A stretch of 64,000 nt of DNA. Source: JABWBD01 sp040768665. Its GTDB lineage: Bacteria; Planctomycetota; Planctomycetia; Pirellulales; Thermoguttaceae. Location of the stretch: assembly GCA_040768665.1 (NCBI GenBank), contig JAXGMN010000009.1, positions 124,001 to 188,000 on the forward strand. Direction: 5' to 3'. Each line of letters opens with the position of its first letter. Position 1 is the stretch's first letter. This document shows, one piece after another, positions 46,001-53,268 of the stretch. The notes under the pieces are model-generated. The model was not told where the DNA came from and ran no database searches. It saw only the letters and a program-made list of their open reading frames with translations. A program made the translations under genes and the position numbers.

Positions 46001-46962
46001 TCGTGGTTCAGATCGACGGTGGCACTGCCGATATCGATCCGCTTCACGTCATGGGTGGAGACTTGCACCTGGCCGTTGACCGAGAATCCGTCGTTGAGAT
46101 ACTCGGCATCGTCCACGTTGCCCACGTAGTTGTGACCGGGATCCAGCGAGTCGTACCAGTCGGGCAGTCCTCCGGTGAGATGGTCGGCGACGTACATGCT
46201 CGACAGCCCGAAGAGTTCCCACTGCTCCGCCAGCTCACGGTGCCCTTGCCAGAAAGGTGTGACGTCGCGCCCGCTGGCATTCGTCACGGTGATCGCTGCC
46301 GTGGCCGCCGTTTCGAACTGCGTCGGCGGGTCCAAGAGAAGCTCCGCGCGGATGTCGAACCGGTCGCCGCTCGCCGGGTCGTCGTTGTCGTAATTCAGGA
46401 TCAGCCTGAGTTGCCCGTCTTCGGTCGCTTCTACGACCTGGAAATGGTTAGCCTGGCAGACATCCTGGTTTTGATCGCCACTGCTGAAGTATCGGAACAG
46501 TCGCGAGGAGGTGCCCCACGTGCCGTCGTAGCTGACTTGGCGCGAAAACCCATCCGTCAGAAACACCCAGAACTGGCGAACGTCCGATTCGGAAGCCGTG
46601 TAGTAAACCTCCAGGGCGTTGCCAATGTCGCTGGTTCCATCGGGCAGGTCCATGCCGATCGAGGGTGAACCGGGCGTCCCGAGATTGGTGACTTTCACGC
46701 CCCAAGGTTCTTCCTGCCAGTCGAAATCGCCGGAGAGCGCTGAGATCTCGAATTGCTCGGCAGCTACGACTTCGCTGCCGGTCAAAACGGCGCCCCAAGC
46801 CGCGGCGACATCCAGCAAGTGACGGGATTCGAGCGGTTCGATGTGCAGCCGGCGGGGTGCCGACGCGCCGCGACGATTTCTGCCCCCATCCCTCTGCCAG
46901 GTCAGCGCCCAAGGACGCCTCACTTGCGGAAAGTCCTCCCGATTCCCGGTACGTAGCAGCAT
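40075..46962 (-). CDS. Giant secreted protein with two clan-A glycosidase domains
   Basis: The start chosen is the ATG at 46962 (MLLRTGNREDFPQVRRPW), with a GGAGG site; the frame upstream is not protein-like and overlaps a repeat. 2295 aa. Near residues 30-45 is the planctomycete extracellular motif IEPLESRHLL. A first TIM-barrel-like region has EFGNE (about 560, acid/base) and VISETG (about 675, nucleophile). Asp-rich thrombospondin-3/EF-hand-like repeats follow (about 990-1150: DNDHLSDDWE, DSDGIDNAGE, DRDQDGLPDRWE). A second barrel is GH5 cellulase-like, with DLMNEP (about 1324) and LIGELGVP (about 1440). Then comes a CBM11-like domain (about 1550-1700) and a long Gly/Asp-rich beta-repeat tail. 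It likely cleaves beta-glycans at the cell surface or outside. Confidence 0.85.
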   Translation of the reverse strand: MLLRTGNREDFPQVRRPWALTWQRDGGRNRRGASAPRRLHIEPLESRHLLDVAAAWGAVLTGSEVVAAEQFEISALSGDFDWQEEPWGVKVTNLGTPGSPSIGMDLPDGTSDIGNALEVYYTASESDVRQFWVFLTDGFSRQVSYDGTWGTSSRLFRYFSSGDQNQDVCQANHFQVVEATEDGQLRLILNYDNDDPASGDRFDIRAELLLDPPTQFETAATAAITVTNASGRDVTPFWQGHRELAEQWELFGLSSMYVADHLTGGLPDWYDSLDPGHNYVGNVDDAEYLNDGFSVNGQVQVSTHDVKRIDIGSATVDLNHDVAICPPVTIPGYEWYQELVMLDQPGRGARLTHLHDPARQQRVELVGASGITSAPDNLKWAVTYNRNDANMVDGDNVQIKLGIDDFLDVWPDGASQTIELRLATGSRFPFTISDARFLRDGTPVFLNILGYQPLEPGQAIDSEMSLARIRDDLRRLEAYQAASDPVVLRTYAQPTAAYPVRMPKEFYDGARELGFWIIRDIYFESFNQPDSIEKGKAAIDAVIQEVEAVGSLDRIFAWEFGNEFVADAADDIQKLHEFLGEMRDYLKNQMSQPGRAGASNWVTWGAFPANDLLRTGGNPIRVAWDFYSINAYSYDPEKIRDHQAGPVTGTPYAGYLKALADEVQRLFPGSPLVISETGLPDSPAPVDDAVQDRLAPWYPDYRKGGLGDQQLAEGFVDRYIDARLSGLVAGIAVFEWNDEWHKAGAPNVQNHPEEHYGLGRFEEIAGGGYELRYKLQQESVRDLFTLNYSPEQPIIAGLVSDDSALAPGETTTVRVAIDPGVAGPVRFRWESSRGRIVGDSDTVQFYAGNVALGPAEVTVLAIDAAGNAHTVSTTIEIAPGDPEIEIFTLGQPTVEHPLARISGRVANADLGQYKVVVYVEVPGNFQYVQPYADVPLTFVGPDGYWWSEVHRGGAFDVIAWLVPVDFEPVLRPAGSAPPEGTLAEARIQIVNDTDNDHLSDDWEIAYLGGLSEDRYGDPDGDAAYNLEEFLAGRAAQFVGGSNPAIPDNDADGPGGAGDGLPDNWEYRYFKTLSYGPSDDPDSDGIDNAGEYRGPASDSDDPGLGTHPGRTAPDRDQDGLPDRWEIRFFNTLAAGAGEDPNGDGLTNLDAYELGLSPVLSQDFFHTEGRDIVADATGEKMTFRGVNLTGLEYGAFFDYPYPGQEGQDYSKPWAQELSAIAGAGLNLIRLPIEWARLVPGWKPGDPLPAAMNSEYVAMVDDVVAAASRQGLYVILDMHDFLKYWSGRSAQVEINDSVPHQELLARTWQLLAGHYAAEPAVLGFDLMNEPIREGAGSSNWHAIAQFVVDAIRSVDENHLIIVEGPNYSLASSWPVDNPGAFITDTIAPPRIVYSPHIYVDRNNDSLYDQPGEQDGPVGLAEYYVRDRLMPAIDWSIEHDVPILIGELGVPCTTEWAGLLDGMYEMFFDPLEISTAAWQYIEMDRWPYLPVPELNLAGCNSLLDALAAHPGGPYVERSEFSPRPGDSLIYDEPLGEPYEASPVNPWQDGSWNSVGVDFAATGPVFQGDHSIRVDYQGDWGGLKFVHAFGIDTARFATLTFQIYATSSDLDFKIFTTGPLPGSAEYPPIYDNRASLSDYVTVSPGQWQLVEIPLWDIVDPAESTITGIAFQDDNNPDAPFYLDVVRLTPLRSLGVVDFARLDWFDLSQGDVWYGLTTMYDGWLTLETTAPDVQIALFDSAFVPLGDSAVIDGGARLDDTVSAGEAFYARLRGAGGSADLRIANLVHHEGDTVTVRGTAGTDPFAFDARAGYKVTINGVDYQFTEAEASRFLFDGLGGDDDVHFIGASGPDTATLRPTSGIFSGNGYSLDVTNVASLDYDGGQGDTVTIWGSRGANTYAAEPGSGEMTGDGVSIRVTAENLYARGYGGGDTVLFGDSAGDDVLEYFSWWARMRGDGYFHHVRGFKTMRAQAELGQNGMDRVVVRGSNRNDYLKVNPYNTTLETSVVRFLSGSGSVWHFANGFDTIVGYGLGGALIDQLFLNDTPGADTFDVRRLQATLDAPDYAVTVTTRGFGTVEVRRVHANEEADEISLGDSPRPDHNDTLVGDPDQVTMSGPGYVNKALDFPSVKAYSSAGYDTAHFSDLADPNDSRTGVDTFTGRPLFSQLEGSGYKLWARLFEEVYAESKYGRDIADLHGNANGAELTGTATEVRLSGTHSAGSYANHARSYHEVNAFGASDADRAVLTDATVDPPGYGQPGDIVLDDLAQILWLNEFEKIERWDGASGNKIDDIDDIDRVFTWWE

Positions 46963-47097
46963 GGTCCGACCTCCTACCATCAGGCAGTCTGGCTGCGCGA
47001 GTCCATGGACCAATCTGCGTCCGATCGTAGCCGTGGGCCGGCCACAGTCATGGCAGAAAGAGCGGTCTGTTCCGGGTGGCCGAGACTTCACCCGGAT

Positions 47098-47455
47098 CAC
47101 AGGGTGTGTTAATCTACGCTTGGCGCGAGCTGGAATCGAAACGGCGAGAAGCCCACCTCGTGCGTGCCCCCCTCGCTTGACCGAGAGGGCCGAAACGGCT
47201 GCCGAAAAGTCACGATCCTGTATGCGCGGACGAGTGGACTTCTGGGCGCGATCCGGCTGATGTCGATTTTCATCTTCTACGTAGACGATGTCAAGTTTTT
47301 GGCATGCAGCAGATGGAAACCGCACGCGCGAAGATCTGGCGCTTGCAGTCGGAACAGACTTGGCTGGAAAGAAAGGTGCAGCAAGAGCAGCTTGAGCTGG
47401 TCGGTTCGCTTCGGTCGCGAAATGCGGAATCTTCGGCGAAAACCGCCCTCTGCGG
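47098..47455 (+). pseudogene. Decayed coiled-coil gene, copy retaining the 5' end
   Basis: Sequence from AGGGTGTGTTAATCTACGC (near 47101) to AAAACCGCCCTC (about 47453) matches the reverse complement of 22710-22945 in several blocks. This copy keeps a start MQQMETARAKIWRLQSEQTW at 47304, continuing into ERKVQQEQLELVG and then SLRSRNAESSAKTAL, but stops matching after TAL and runs into unrelated sequence. It also has a ~55-bp insertion near 47148-47203 compared with the other copy. It lies upstream of the giant glycosidase and divergent from it. Not expected to make a full protein. Confidence 0.55.
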
Positions 47456-47483
47456 CTGTTGGGCCCGGTCTGCTAGGCAACTC

Positions 47484-47587
47484 GTTGCAGGGCAATCCAC
47501 TAAAGGGTTCCACCTCGCGATTGGTGTCGCCGACGGGCACGGCCAGCGCGCAACGTGTTGCAGGGCAATCCACTAAAGGGTTCCACC
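47484..47587. repeat. Pair of 31-bp direct repeats
   Basis: GTTGCAGGGCAATCCACTAA AGGGTTCCACC (written in two parts) occurs at 47484-47514 and 47557-47587, separated by 42 bp. Only two copies are present, and no cas genes are nearby. Confidence 0.85.
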
Positions 47588-47590
47588 GCT

Positions 47591-48049
47591 TCAGCAGTGG
47601 CTGGAAGGTCCCGGTTGCGGCGAGTGGCGGGGTGGATCAGCCCTGCGGAAAAGGTGGCGTGCGGCTTCCACAGCGAAGGCGAGGATATCGCCCACCGCGA
47701 ACCCAAGACAGCTTACAAAGATCGCCAGCCCCGTATCGTCGAGCACTCGCAAGGTGTACATCGCAATCAGGGCGGAGGCAATCGAACCGGCTACCAACGG
47801 AGCCAGTTTGCCCGACTCGAAAAACTCGACCCAGGGTCGGAATATCAACAGCAGCAGCAGCCCGAAAACATGGCCGAGCTCTGCGCCGATGAAGATGCCG
47901 GCCGCTCCGGCGAGTAATGCCCCGGGCAGCCCCGCCAGGGCGCCTCCGACGAGGCCGCCAAGCGTGAGGCCGAAGACTGCTCCGAAGGCCGGCCAGAGCC
48001 ATTTCCAGACAAGCTCGAACTGCCGCCGCTCTCGCTCAGGAGTCCACAT
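47591..48049 (-). CDS. Small membrane protein of unknown function
   Basis: 152 aa from the ATG at 48049 (MWTPERERRQFELVWKWLWP); an upstream start at 48148 is less likely because the added residues are not hydrophobic or conserved-looking. Four or five helices: AFGAVFGLTLGGLVGGALAG, LLAGAAGIFIGAELGHVFGLLLLLIF (Gly-rich), LVAGSIASALIAMYTL and GLAIFVSCLGFAVGDILAFAV. Gly-zipper-like GxxxG patterns are frequent. It ends next to the direct repeats at 47484-47587. No family assigned. Confidence 0.6.
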   Translation of the reverse strand: MWTPERERRQFELVWKWLWPAFGAVFGLTLGGLVGGALAGLPGALLAGAAGIFIGAELGHVFGLLLLLIFRPWVEFFESGKLAPLVAGSIASALIAMYTLRVLDDTGLAIFVSCLGFAVGDILAFAVEAARHLFRRADPPRHSPQPGPSSHC

Positions 48050-48114
48050 GGGAAGAGGCGTTTCGGAAGACAAGGGACGCTCGACCGTCGGCAACGCCCC
48101 GCTCCGGCACCCGT

Positions 48115-48212
48115 AGTCCGCTGAAAAAGGGGGCAGGCACCGCAACATCTTGTGCCTGTCGTCAAGTCAATCTACCACTGGTTGCAGAGCCAGTCCCCTT
48201 TTTCAGCAGACT
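48115..48212. repeat. Palindromic element with CTGAAAAAGGGG arms
   Basis: The arms AGTCCGCTGAAAAAGGGG (48115-48132) and CCCCTTTTTCAGCAGACT (48195-48212) pair with one or two mismatches. The core has GGCAGGCACCGCAAC and GTTGCAGAGCCAGTCCCC, the same asymmetric core as in the other palindromes. It lies between the small membrane protein (start 48049) and the sulfatase stop. Confidence 0.8.
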
Positions 48213-48312
48213 CACCCGGGGCGTGCGACGCCTGCCTATTATTCTAGCACCTTGGGTAACGCAAGCAAGCTTCTTCCGATTCTGCTGCGACCGTTGCGGC
48301 CCGGTTCTCTTG

Positions 48313-48417
48313 GAGCCTATCCCAAAACCGTCGGGGACTAGCTCATCTTGCGGAGTCTTCGGAGCAAAATGTGCCCGTCCCCATATCCTCGCGCTCGCGC
48401 GGTTTTGGGACAGGCTC
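48313..48417. repeat. Palindromic element, GAGCCTATCCC type (second full copy)
   Basis: GAGCCTATCCCAAAACC at 48313-48329 and GGTTTTGGGACAGGCTC at 48401-48417, with the core GGGGACTAGCTCATCTTGC / GCAAAATGTGCCCGTCCCC. It directly abuts the stop codon of the sulfatase gene (48418-48420) and may serve as its transcript end. It is the relative of 28441-28539. Confidence 0.85.
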
Positions 48418-49851
48418 TCAGCGGGATCGGGAAGCTCGCTTCTTGCCACGCTTGTTGTCGGCCTTTGTCTTCTCGGATGGAGCATTGTCCGCCTCCTTGT
48501 CGGGAAGCCTTGCGGCCAGCCGCTGCTTGATGGCGGCGAATTGCGGATCCGCGGCAAGATTTGTCCACTCGTACGGATCTTCGCGATGGTTGTAGAGTTC
48601 CTCCGAACCATCTGAATAGCGGATATAACGCCATTGTGAATCGCGAACGCCGTGGTTGCCGCGGCCGTGGGTGGTGATTCCCACTTGGTTCCATGCGGCT
48701 TTCGGATCTCCCAAGAGCGGCCGGAGGGATGGTCCTTCGACATGTTCGGGGATGTCCAGGCCCATCAGGTCGACCAGCGTCGGATAAATGCTCATGAAGT
48801 CGACCGGGGCATCGCACCGGGAGCCGGCCTTCGTCACACCCGGCGCGATAAAGGCCAGTGGAGCCCGCGTGGCCTCTTCCCAGAGGGCAAACTTCCGCCA
48901 GTGCTCCTTTTCGCCGAGATGCCACCCATGATCCGACCAGAGGACAATCACCAGATTGTCCGCGCGGCCGGAGCGGTCCACTGCATCGACGAGCCGTCCG
49001 ATCTGCTCGTCGAGAAACTTGATCGTCGCCAGGTAGCCCTGCACCGCCGGTTTCCATTGGTTATGGGCCAGCACCGCCGCATGGTCGCCTTCCGGCCGGG
49101 CCATCTTCACACCCGCCGCAGGCACGTCCGCCAAGTCGTCCGGCTTGACCTTTGGTAAAACAATCGATTCCAGGGGAAACATGTCGAAGTACTTACGGGG
49201 GACGTACCAGGGCAGGTGCGGTTTGACGAACCCGACGGCCAGGAAGAGCGGCTTGTCATGCTCTTGCTGGAGTTGCTCCGCGGCCCAACTCACCAGGCGG
49301 TAGTCGCCCATCTCTTCGTCTGGTTCGTCGAGCGGCCCCCAATCGAAATGGGCCGTGTTCAAGCCGCTGACGGACTTGACCGGCGGATGAGGATCTCCCC
49401 CGCGACTGAAGTACTCGTGCCAATCCGTTGTCGCTTCTTTCGGCAGACCGCCGCCGCCGTGGTAGATCTTGCCGCCGCCGATCACCTTATAGCCCCGCTC
49501 GATCAGGTAGCGATTCAACGTCCGAACGTCTCGCAGCGGCTCGCCGTAAGGCTGGCTGTTCATGTAAACCCCGGTAGTAAACGGTCGCAGGCCGCTCATC
49601 AAGGCTGCACGCGACGGATTGCAGGCCGGGGCGGCACACTGGGCGTTCGTGAAGAGGGTCCCGCGACTCACCAACCGGTCGAGATTCGGAGTACTCGCCT
49701 GCGGATGGCCGCCCAGGCAGCCGGTCCAGTCGTTGAGGTCGTCGATCGCGATAAACAGCACATCGGGCTTCTCTGCAACGGCAGGGCCCCCGAGAAGCAG
49801 GAGGGCTGCCGCGGCGACGATAGTCTGCGCAGAGGCGTTGAAACTGCACAT
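48418..49851 (-). CDS. Secreted sulfatase, iduronate-2-sulfatase-like
   Basis: 477 aa from the ATG at 49851 (MCSFNASAQTIVAAAALLLL), a signal peptide with an AAGGAG site; the much longer open frame upstream is not protein-like. S1 sulfatase features: KPDVLFIAIDDLNDWTG (metal ligands), the signature CNPSRAALMSG with C77 as the formylglycine site, GGGKIYHGG, VGFVKPHLPWYVP and WSDHGWHLGEKEHWRKF. The last two motifs are usual in iduronate-2-sulfatase-type enzymes, but the real substrate in this bacterium is unknown and likely a sulfated polysaccharide. The C-terminus is Lys/Arg-rich (TKADNKRGKKRASRSR). It is divergent from the beta-helix protein gene. Confidence 0.9.
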   Translation of the reverse strand: MCSFNASAQTIVAAAALLLLGGPAVAEKPDVLFIAIDDLNDWTGCLGGHPQASTPNLDRLVSRGTLFTNAQCAAPACNPSRAALMSGLRPFTTGVYMNSQPYGEPLRDVRTLNRYLIERGYKVIGGGKIYHGGGGLPKEATTDWHEYFSRGGDPHPPVKSVSGLNTAHFDWGPLDEPDEEMGDYRLVSWAAEQLQQEHDKPLFLAVGFVKPHLPWYVPRKYFDMFPLESIVLPKVKPDDLADVPAAGVKMARPEGDHAAVLAHNQWKPAVQGYLATIKFLDEQIGRLVDAVDRSGRADNLVIVLWSDHGWHLGEKEHWRKFALWEEATRAPLAFIAPGVTKAGSRCDAPVDFMSIYPTLVDLMGLDIPEHVEGPSLRPLLGDPKAAWNQVGITTHGRGNHGVRDSQWRYIRYSDGSEELYNHREDPYEWTNLAADPQFAAIKQRLAARLPDKEADNAPSEKTKADNKRGKKRASRSR

Positions 49852-50352
49852 GAAGAGCACTCCTTCTACTCGGGTTACTCTTGCGACAGCCCCTTGTCCA
49901 AAGGGGACTGAGCACAATCGATGGTAAATGGGCCTCCGCGCGAAGTCAAGGAGCAGGCGGATGGGCGGGTTTGCCCGCTTCCTGCATCCCACGTCGGCAC
50001 CCGGCTTTGCTCCATCGATACCCTCGTGGGCTCGCTCCACGGATGAAAGAGGTTTGGCGGCGATTTGGACAGCGCCGCTTTGGTTATGTTGTCTACGGTT
50101 AGTCGCGGGATTGGAGCCGTAACCGTTCACGCCCACGGCCGGGGTGACGATCCTCCGTGAAAGTCCTCGTGGCCTGGCGATAATCACGCGGAAGATCGTC
50201 TTTCTTGCCCCAGGTGGCAAACTCAATCGCCCTGCTTGACGCAACTCTCTAACCCTGGAATACTTGGTGCCTATCCCAAAACCTCGCGAGGAGAAGGGGA
50301 CAGGCACATTTTGCTCCGAAGACTTCGTAACCCAGCAACGCGTGGAGCCGGC
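49852..50352. other. Intergenic region between divergent sulfatase and beta-helix genes
   Basis: No gene is supported. It contains a single end of the TAACCGTTCACG-type element near 50117-50143 and a half copy of the GAGCCTATCCC-type palindrome at 50270-50326. Promoters for both divergent genes must lie here but cannot be pinpointed. Confidence 0.45.
50270..50326. repeat. Half copy of the GAGCCTATCCC palindrome
   Basis: GCCTATCCCAAAACCTCGCG followed by AGGAGAAGGGGACAGGCACATTTTGCTCCGAAGACT-like sequence (given in parts: GGGGACAGGCACATTTTGC, TCCGAAGACT) equals the right half of the 28441-28539 element in inverted orientation. The opposite arm is missing. Confidence 0.75.
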
Positions 50353-53142
50353 ATGAAACGAGTGTCTTGGTTTGCCGTTTGTTGTCTGTCGGTCGCCTAT
50401 GCGTCGGCCGCGGATTTCCATGTTTCCCCCGACGGTTCGGATGAAAACCCGGCGACCGCCACCGCGCCCGTCAAGTCGCTGGAAAGGGCTCGCGATCTGG
50501 CCCGGGCGGCGCGGAAGTTGAACCCGAGAGAGCCGATCCAGATTCTTCTCCATCCGGGAATTCATAGGGTCCGAACGACCGTCAGGTTCAGCAAGGACGA
50601 CTGCGGGACGGAATCCGCCCCGCTGAAAATCAAAGCTTGGACAGATCCCAAGAGTCCGAGCGATTGGCCGAAACTCGTCGGCGGAGTCGTTGTGTCCGGC
50701 TGGCAAATGTCCGATTTCAACCGGAAGGTCCCACCGTCCGCCGGAGAACAGGTCTTGGAAGCCGACTTGAAGCCGCTGGGGATCGACGGCAAGTTCCGGC
50801 AGCTCTATCTCGACGGGAAACGCCAGATTTGGGCCCGCTATCCGAACTACGATCCGGCGCTTCCGTACTCCGGCGGTTGGGCCTACGTCGACGGCGAGCG
50901 GATGCCGATGTACACGGATGTCGAAGGCGAACGAACCGATACGGTTGTCCTCCGCGCCAAGGACGGGCGCAACTGGTCGCGTCCGACAGACGGCGAGGTG
51001 TGCATCTTCCCCCGCTACAACTGGTGGAACCGGATCGAGAAGATTCAGCATTTCGATCCGGCAACGCGGACCATCACGCTTGCCAAGAAGATGCCCTACG
51101 GCGCGCGGCCGGAAGACCGTTACGCCGTCTTCGGAATGAAGGAGGAACTCGACGCCCCGGGCGAATGGTATCAGGACGTCGAAGGACAGAAGCTCTACTT
51201 CCTCCCCCCGAGGTCGCTGGACGGAGCGGTGGTGACCATTCCAACCGTCGATACCATCCTCGACTTCGAGAATGCATCAAACATCATCGTTCGCGGACTG
51301 GAGTTTACCTGCGCGGAGGCCCGGGCGGTTCGGATGTCGAACTGCGAACGGGTCGTCGTCGAAAAGTCGCTCATCCACGACTTGGGCTATTTCTCCGGGG
51401 CGGGCATCTCGATCCACGGCGGCCATCACTGTGCGGTCCGCGGTTGCGACCTCTGGAATCTCGGCGGGCATGGCGTGGAAGTGTATGCCGGCGACAAGGT
51501 CCAAATGGAGAAGTGCAATCACGTCGTGGACAACTGCTACATCCACCACGTCGGCCAGTTCAACCGGCACGGAATCGGCCTGATGCTCGGTAGTTGCGGC
51601 GTGAGCCTGTCGCACAACCTGATTCACGACATGCCCCGCTGCGGCGTCTTCTATGGCGGGGTGTTGAATACGCTGGAGTACAACCGCATTCGCCACTGCA
51701 ACCTGGAAATGGAGGATACCGGCTGCACCTACGGCGGCGGCTGGACCGGCGGCTGGACCACGATCCGATACAATCATTGCACGGACAGCATCGGATTCAA
51801 TAATCACGGGAAGTTCTTCGTTTTCGCCTGGGGCATCTACCTGGACGAGTCCGGCTGCGGGTTCGACGTGTACGGCAACATCGTCGAGCGCTGCCAGGTC
51901 GGCGCGATGCACCTGCACAACGCCCGCGAGAACCATATCTACAACAACATTTTTGCGGAAAACGGCTGCTCCGATCCGGATCCCGAGCGGTTCGGCATGA
52001 CGCACCAGATTTCGCTGCAAGGCTGGAACGACGATCCGAACGGGCGCTTTCTCAGCGATCGCGAGCCCAAAATGGTCAAAGACTACAACCGGCTCGTCGA
52101 GAACCCCGAGTGGAAGAAGATGCGCGGTATGGCGGTCCCGCCGAAGGAGACCATACTGCCGGACGGTAACGTCATGCGAGGCAACCGCTTGGAGCGGAAC
52201 ATCTTCTATTACCCGAAGCAACCGAAGTCGCGGTATATCCGTGTCTCCAACTGCAATCTCGAAGCGAACGTCTTCGATAACAACATCGTCTTCAACGGCG
52301 GCAAAGAACCGATTCTCACCGGCATGAAGGGCTACAAGGCCGTTGTCGCCGACAGGACCGAGAGCATCCCGAACCGGCGGTTCGCGGCGGCCTCGGACGA
52401 CCTGCTTCAGCAGAACGCCGACCAGACGGCGGCGCAGGGCTGGTTCTGGTATCACAAGCAGTTTCCCGATGCGAAGTCCGAAACCGTAACGAGCGAGGAA
52501 GGCAGCCGCGCGCTGCGTATTGCCGCCGCTCATAACCCGGAAATGAGGTACATCAAGTACGCCTGCGTCCGGTCGGAGCCTTTCGCCGTGGAACCGGGCA
52601 AGGACTACCGCCTGTCGTTTGAGCTGCTTACGGAGAACGCCTCGGGCCCGACAACCGCGCGAATGGTCAGCGAAGCCGGCGGCCTTTGGCGCGCCTTCGG
52701 CTCGCAGTCGTTCAAGGCGCAGCACGGTGAGCGGACGAAATGCCAGATCGCCTTCCACTATCCTGGCGAAGGCGAAACGGACTACGACGAGCGGCTGGGC
52801 AAGCTGAACATCCAGTTTGAATTCCGTTCCGCGACCGGGACGGCGGAAATCAGCGACCTGGCTCTGGATGAAGTTTTGCCGGCGTCGGAGTGGGAAGCCT
52901 GGCAACAGGCCGGCGGCGACGTGAATTCGATCGTCGCGGATCCGATGTTCGTCGACGCGGAACAGGGCGACTTCCGCCTGAAGCCGGGATCGCCCGCCCT
53001 GAAGCTAGGTTTCAAACCGATTCCGCTGGATCAGATCGGCCCCTACGAAGACCACGCCCGCGCGACCTGGCCCATTCAGGAGGCCGAAGGCGTTCGAGAA
53101 CACCCGGAGTGGCTCCAGTCTGTCCCGATTAAGAGGCCCTAA
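50353..53142 (+). CDS. Secreted right-handed parallel beta-helix protein
   Basis: 929 aa from the ATG at 50353 (MKRVSWFAVCCLSVAYASAA), a signal peptide; the open frame upstream runs through repeats. The start of the mature protein, FHVSPDGSDENPATATAPVK then SLERARDLARAAR, is the usual entry of DUF1565/pectate-lyase-like beta-helix proteins. Helix rungs with N/H/G turns are visible at about 290-520 (NIIVRGLEFTCAEARAVRM, HHCAVRGCDLWNLGGHGVEV, NHVVDNCYIHHVGQFNRHG). A C-terminal beta-sandwich follows (about 690-850). Such proteins bind or cleave polysaccharides, but the catalytic type is not identifiable. The TAA stop lies in the arm of a palindromic element. It is divergent from the sulfatase gene, suggesting shared use in polysaccharide breakdown. 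Confidence 0.85.
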   Translation: MKRVSWFAVCCLSVAYASAADFHVSPDGSDENPATATAPVKSLERARDLARAARKLNPREPIQILLHPGIHRVRTTVRFSKDDCGTESAPLKIKAWTDPKSPSDWPKLVGGVVVSGWQMSDFNRKVPPSAGEQVLEADLKPLGIDGKFRQLYLDGKRQIWARYPNYDPALPYSGGWAYVDGERMPMYTDVEGERTDTVVLRAKDGRNWSRPTDGEVCIFPRYNWWNRIEKIQHFDPATRTITLAKKMPYGARPEDRYAVFGMKEELDAPGEWYQDVEGQKLYFLPPRSLDGAVVTIPTVDTILDFENASNIIVRGLEFTCAEARAVRMSNCERVVVEKSLIHDLGYFSGAGISIHGGHHCAVRGCDLWNLGGHGVEVYAGDKVQMEKCNHVVDNCYIHHVGQFNRHGIGLMLGSCGVSLSHNLIHDMPRCGVFYGGVLNTLEYNRIRHCNLEMEDTGCTYGGGWTGGWTTIRYNHCTDSIGFNNHGKFFVFAWGIYLDESGCGFDVYGNIVERCQVGAMHLHNARENHIYNNIFAENGCSDPDPERFGMTHQISLQGWNDDPNGRFLSDREPKMVKDYNRLVENPEWKKMRGMAVPPKETILPDGNVMRGNRLERNIFYYPKQPKSRYIRVSNCNLEANVFDNNIVFNGGKEPILTGMKGYKAVVADRTESIPNRRFAAASDDLLQQNADQTAAQGWFWYHKQFPDAKSETVTSEEGSRALRIAAAHNPEMRYIKYACVRSEPFAVEPGKDYRLSFELLTENASGPTTARMVSEAGGLWRAFGSQSFKAQHGERTKCQIAFHYPGEGETDYDERLGKLNIQFEFRSATGTAEISDLALDEVLPASEWEAWQQAGGDVNSIVADPMFVDAEQGDFRLKPGSPALKLGFKPIPLDQIGPYEDHARATWPIQEAEGVREHPEWLQSVPIKRP

Positions 53143-53228
53143 CAAAACGGGACCGGCACCTCGCCGGGACGCGTATTCTGCGTGGGTTGCCGCTGTTTTG
53201 GTTCGGAGCCAGTCGCCGTTTTTGTTAG
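53139..53228. repeat. Palindromic element with CTAACAAAACGG arms
   Basis: Arms CTAACAAAACGG (53139-53150) and CCGTTTTTGTTAG (53216-53228) around GGGACCGGCACC ... GGAGCCAGTCGCC, the asymmetric core shared with 48115-48212. The stop codon TAA of the beta-helix gene (53140-53142) is part of the left arm. A likely bidirectional terminator as well. Confidence 0.8.
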
Positions 53229-53268
53229 CCGCTTAACGACTGAGCGGTGTATCGTCACCCCATGGCCA

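Noticed and set aside
46963..47325. 121-residue N-terminal extension of the giant glycosidase
   Set aside because: Overlaps the shared repeat block and is not protein-like; GGAGG and the LESRHLL motif spacing support the ATG at 46962.
47484..47587. Minimal CRISPR array
   Set aside because: Only two repeat units, a single 42-bp interval, and no cas gene in the window.
49852..51051. N-terminal extension of the second sulfatase (open frame to 51051)
   Set aside because: Runs through repeats and the opposite gene; the signal peptide and ribosome site place the start at 49851.
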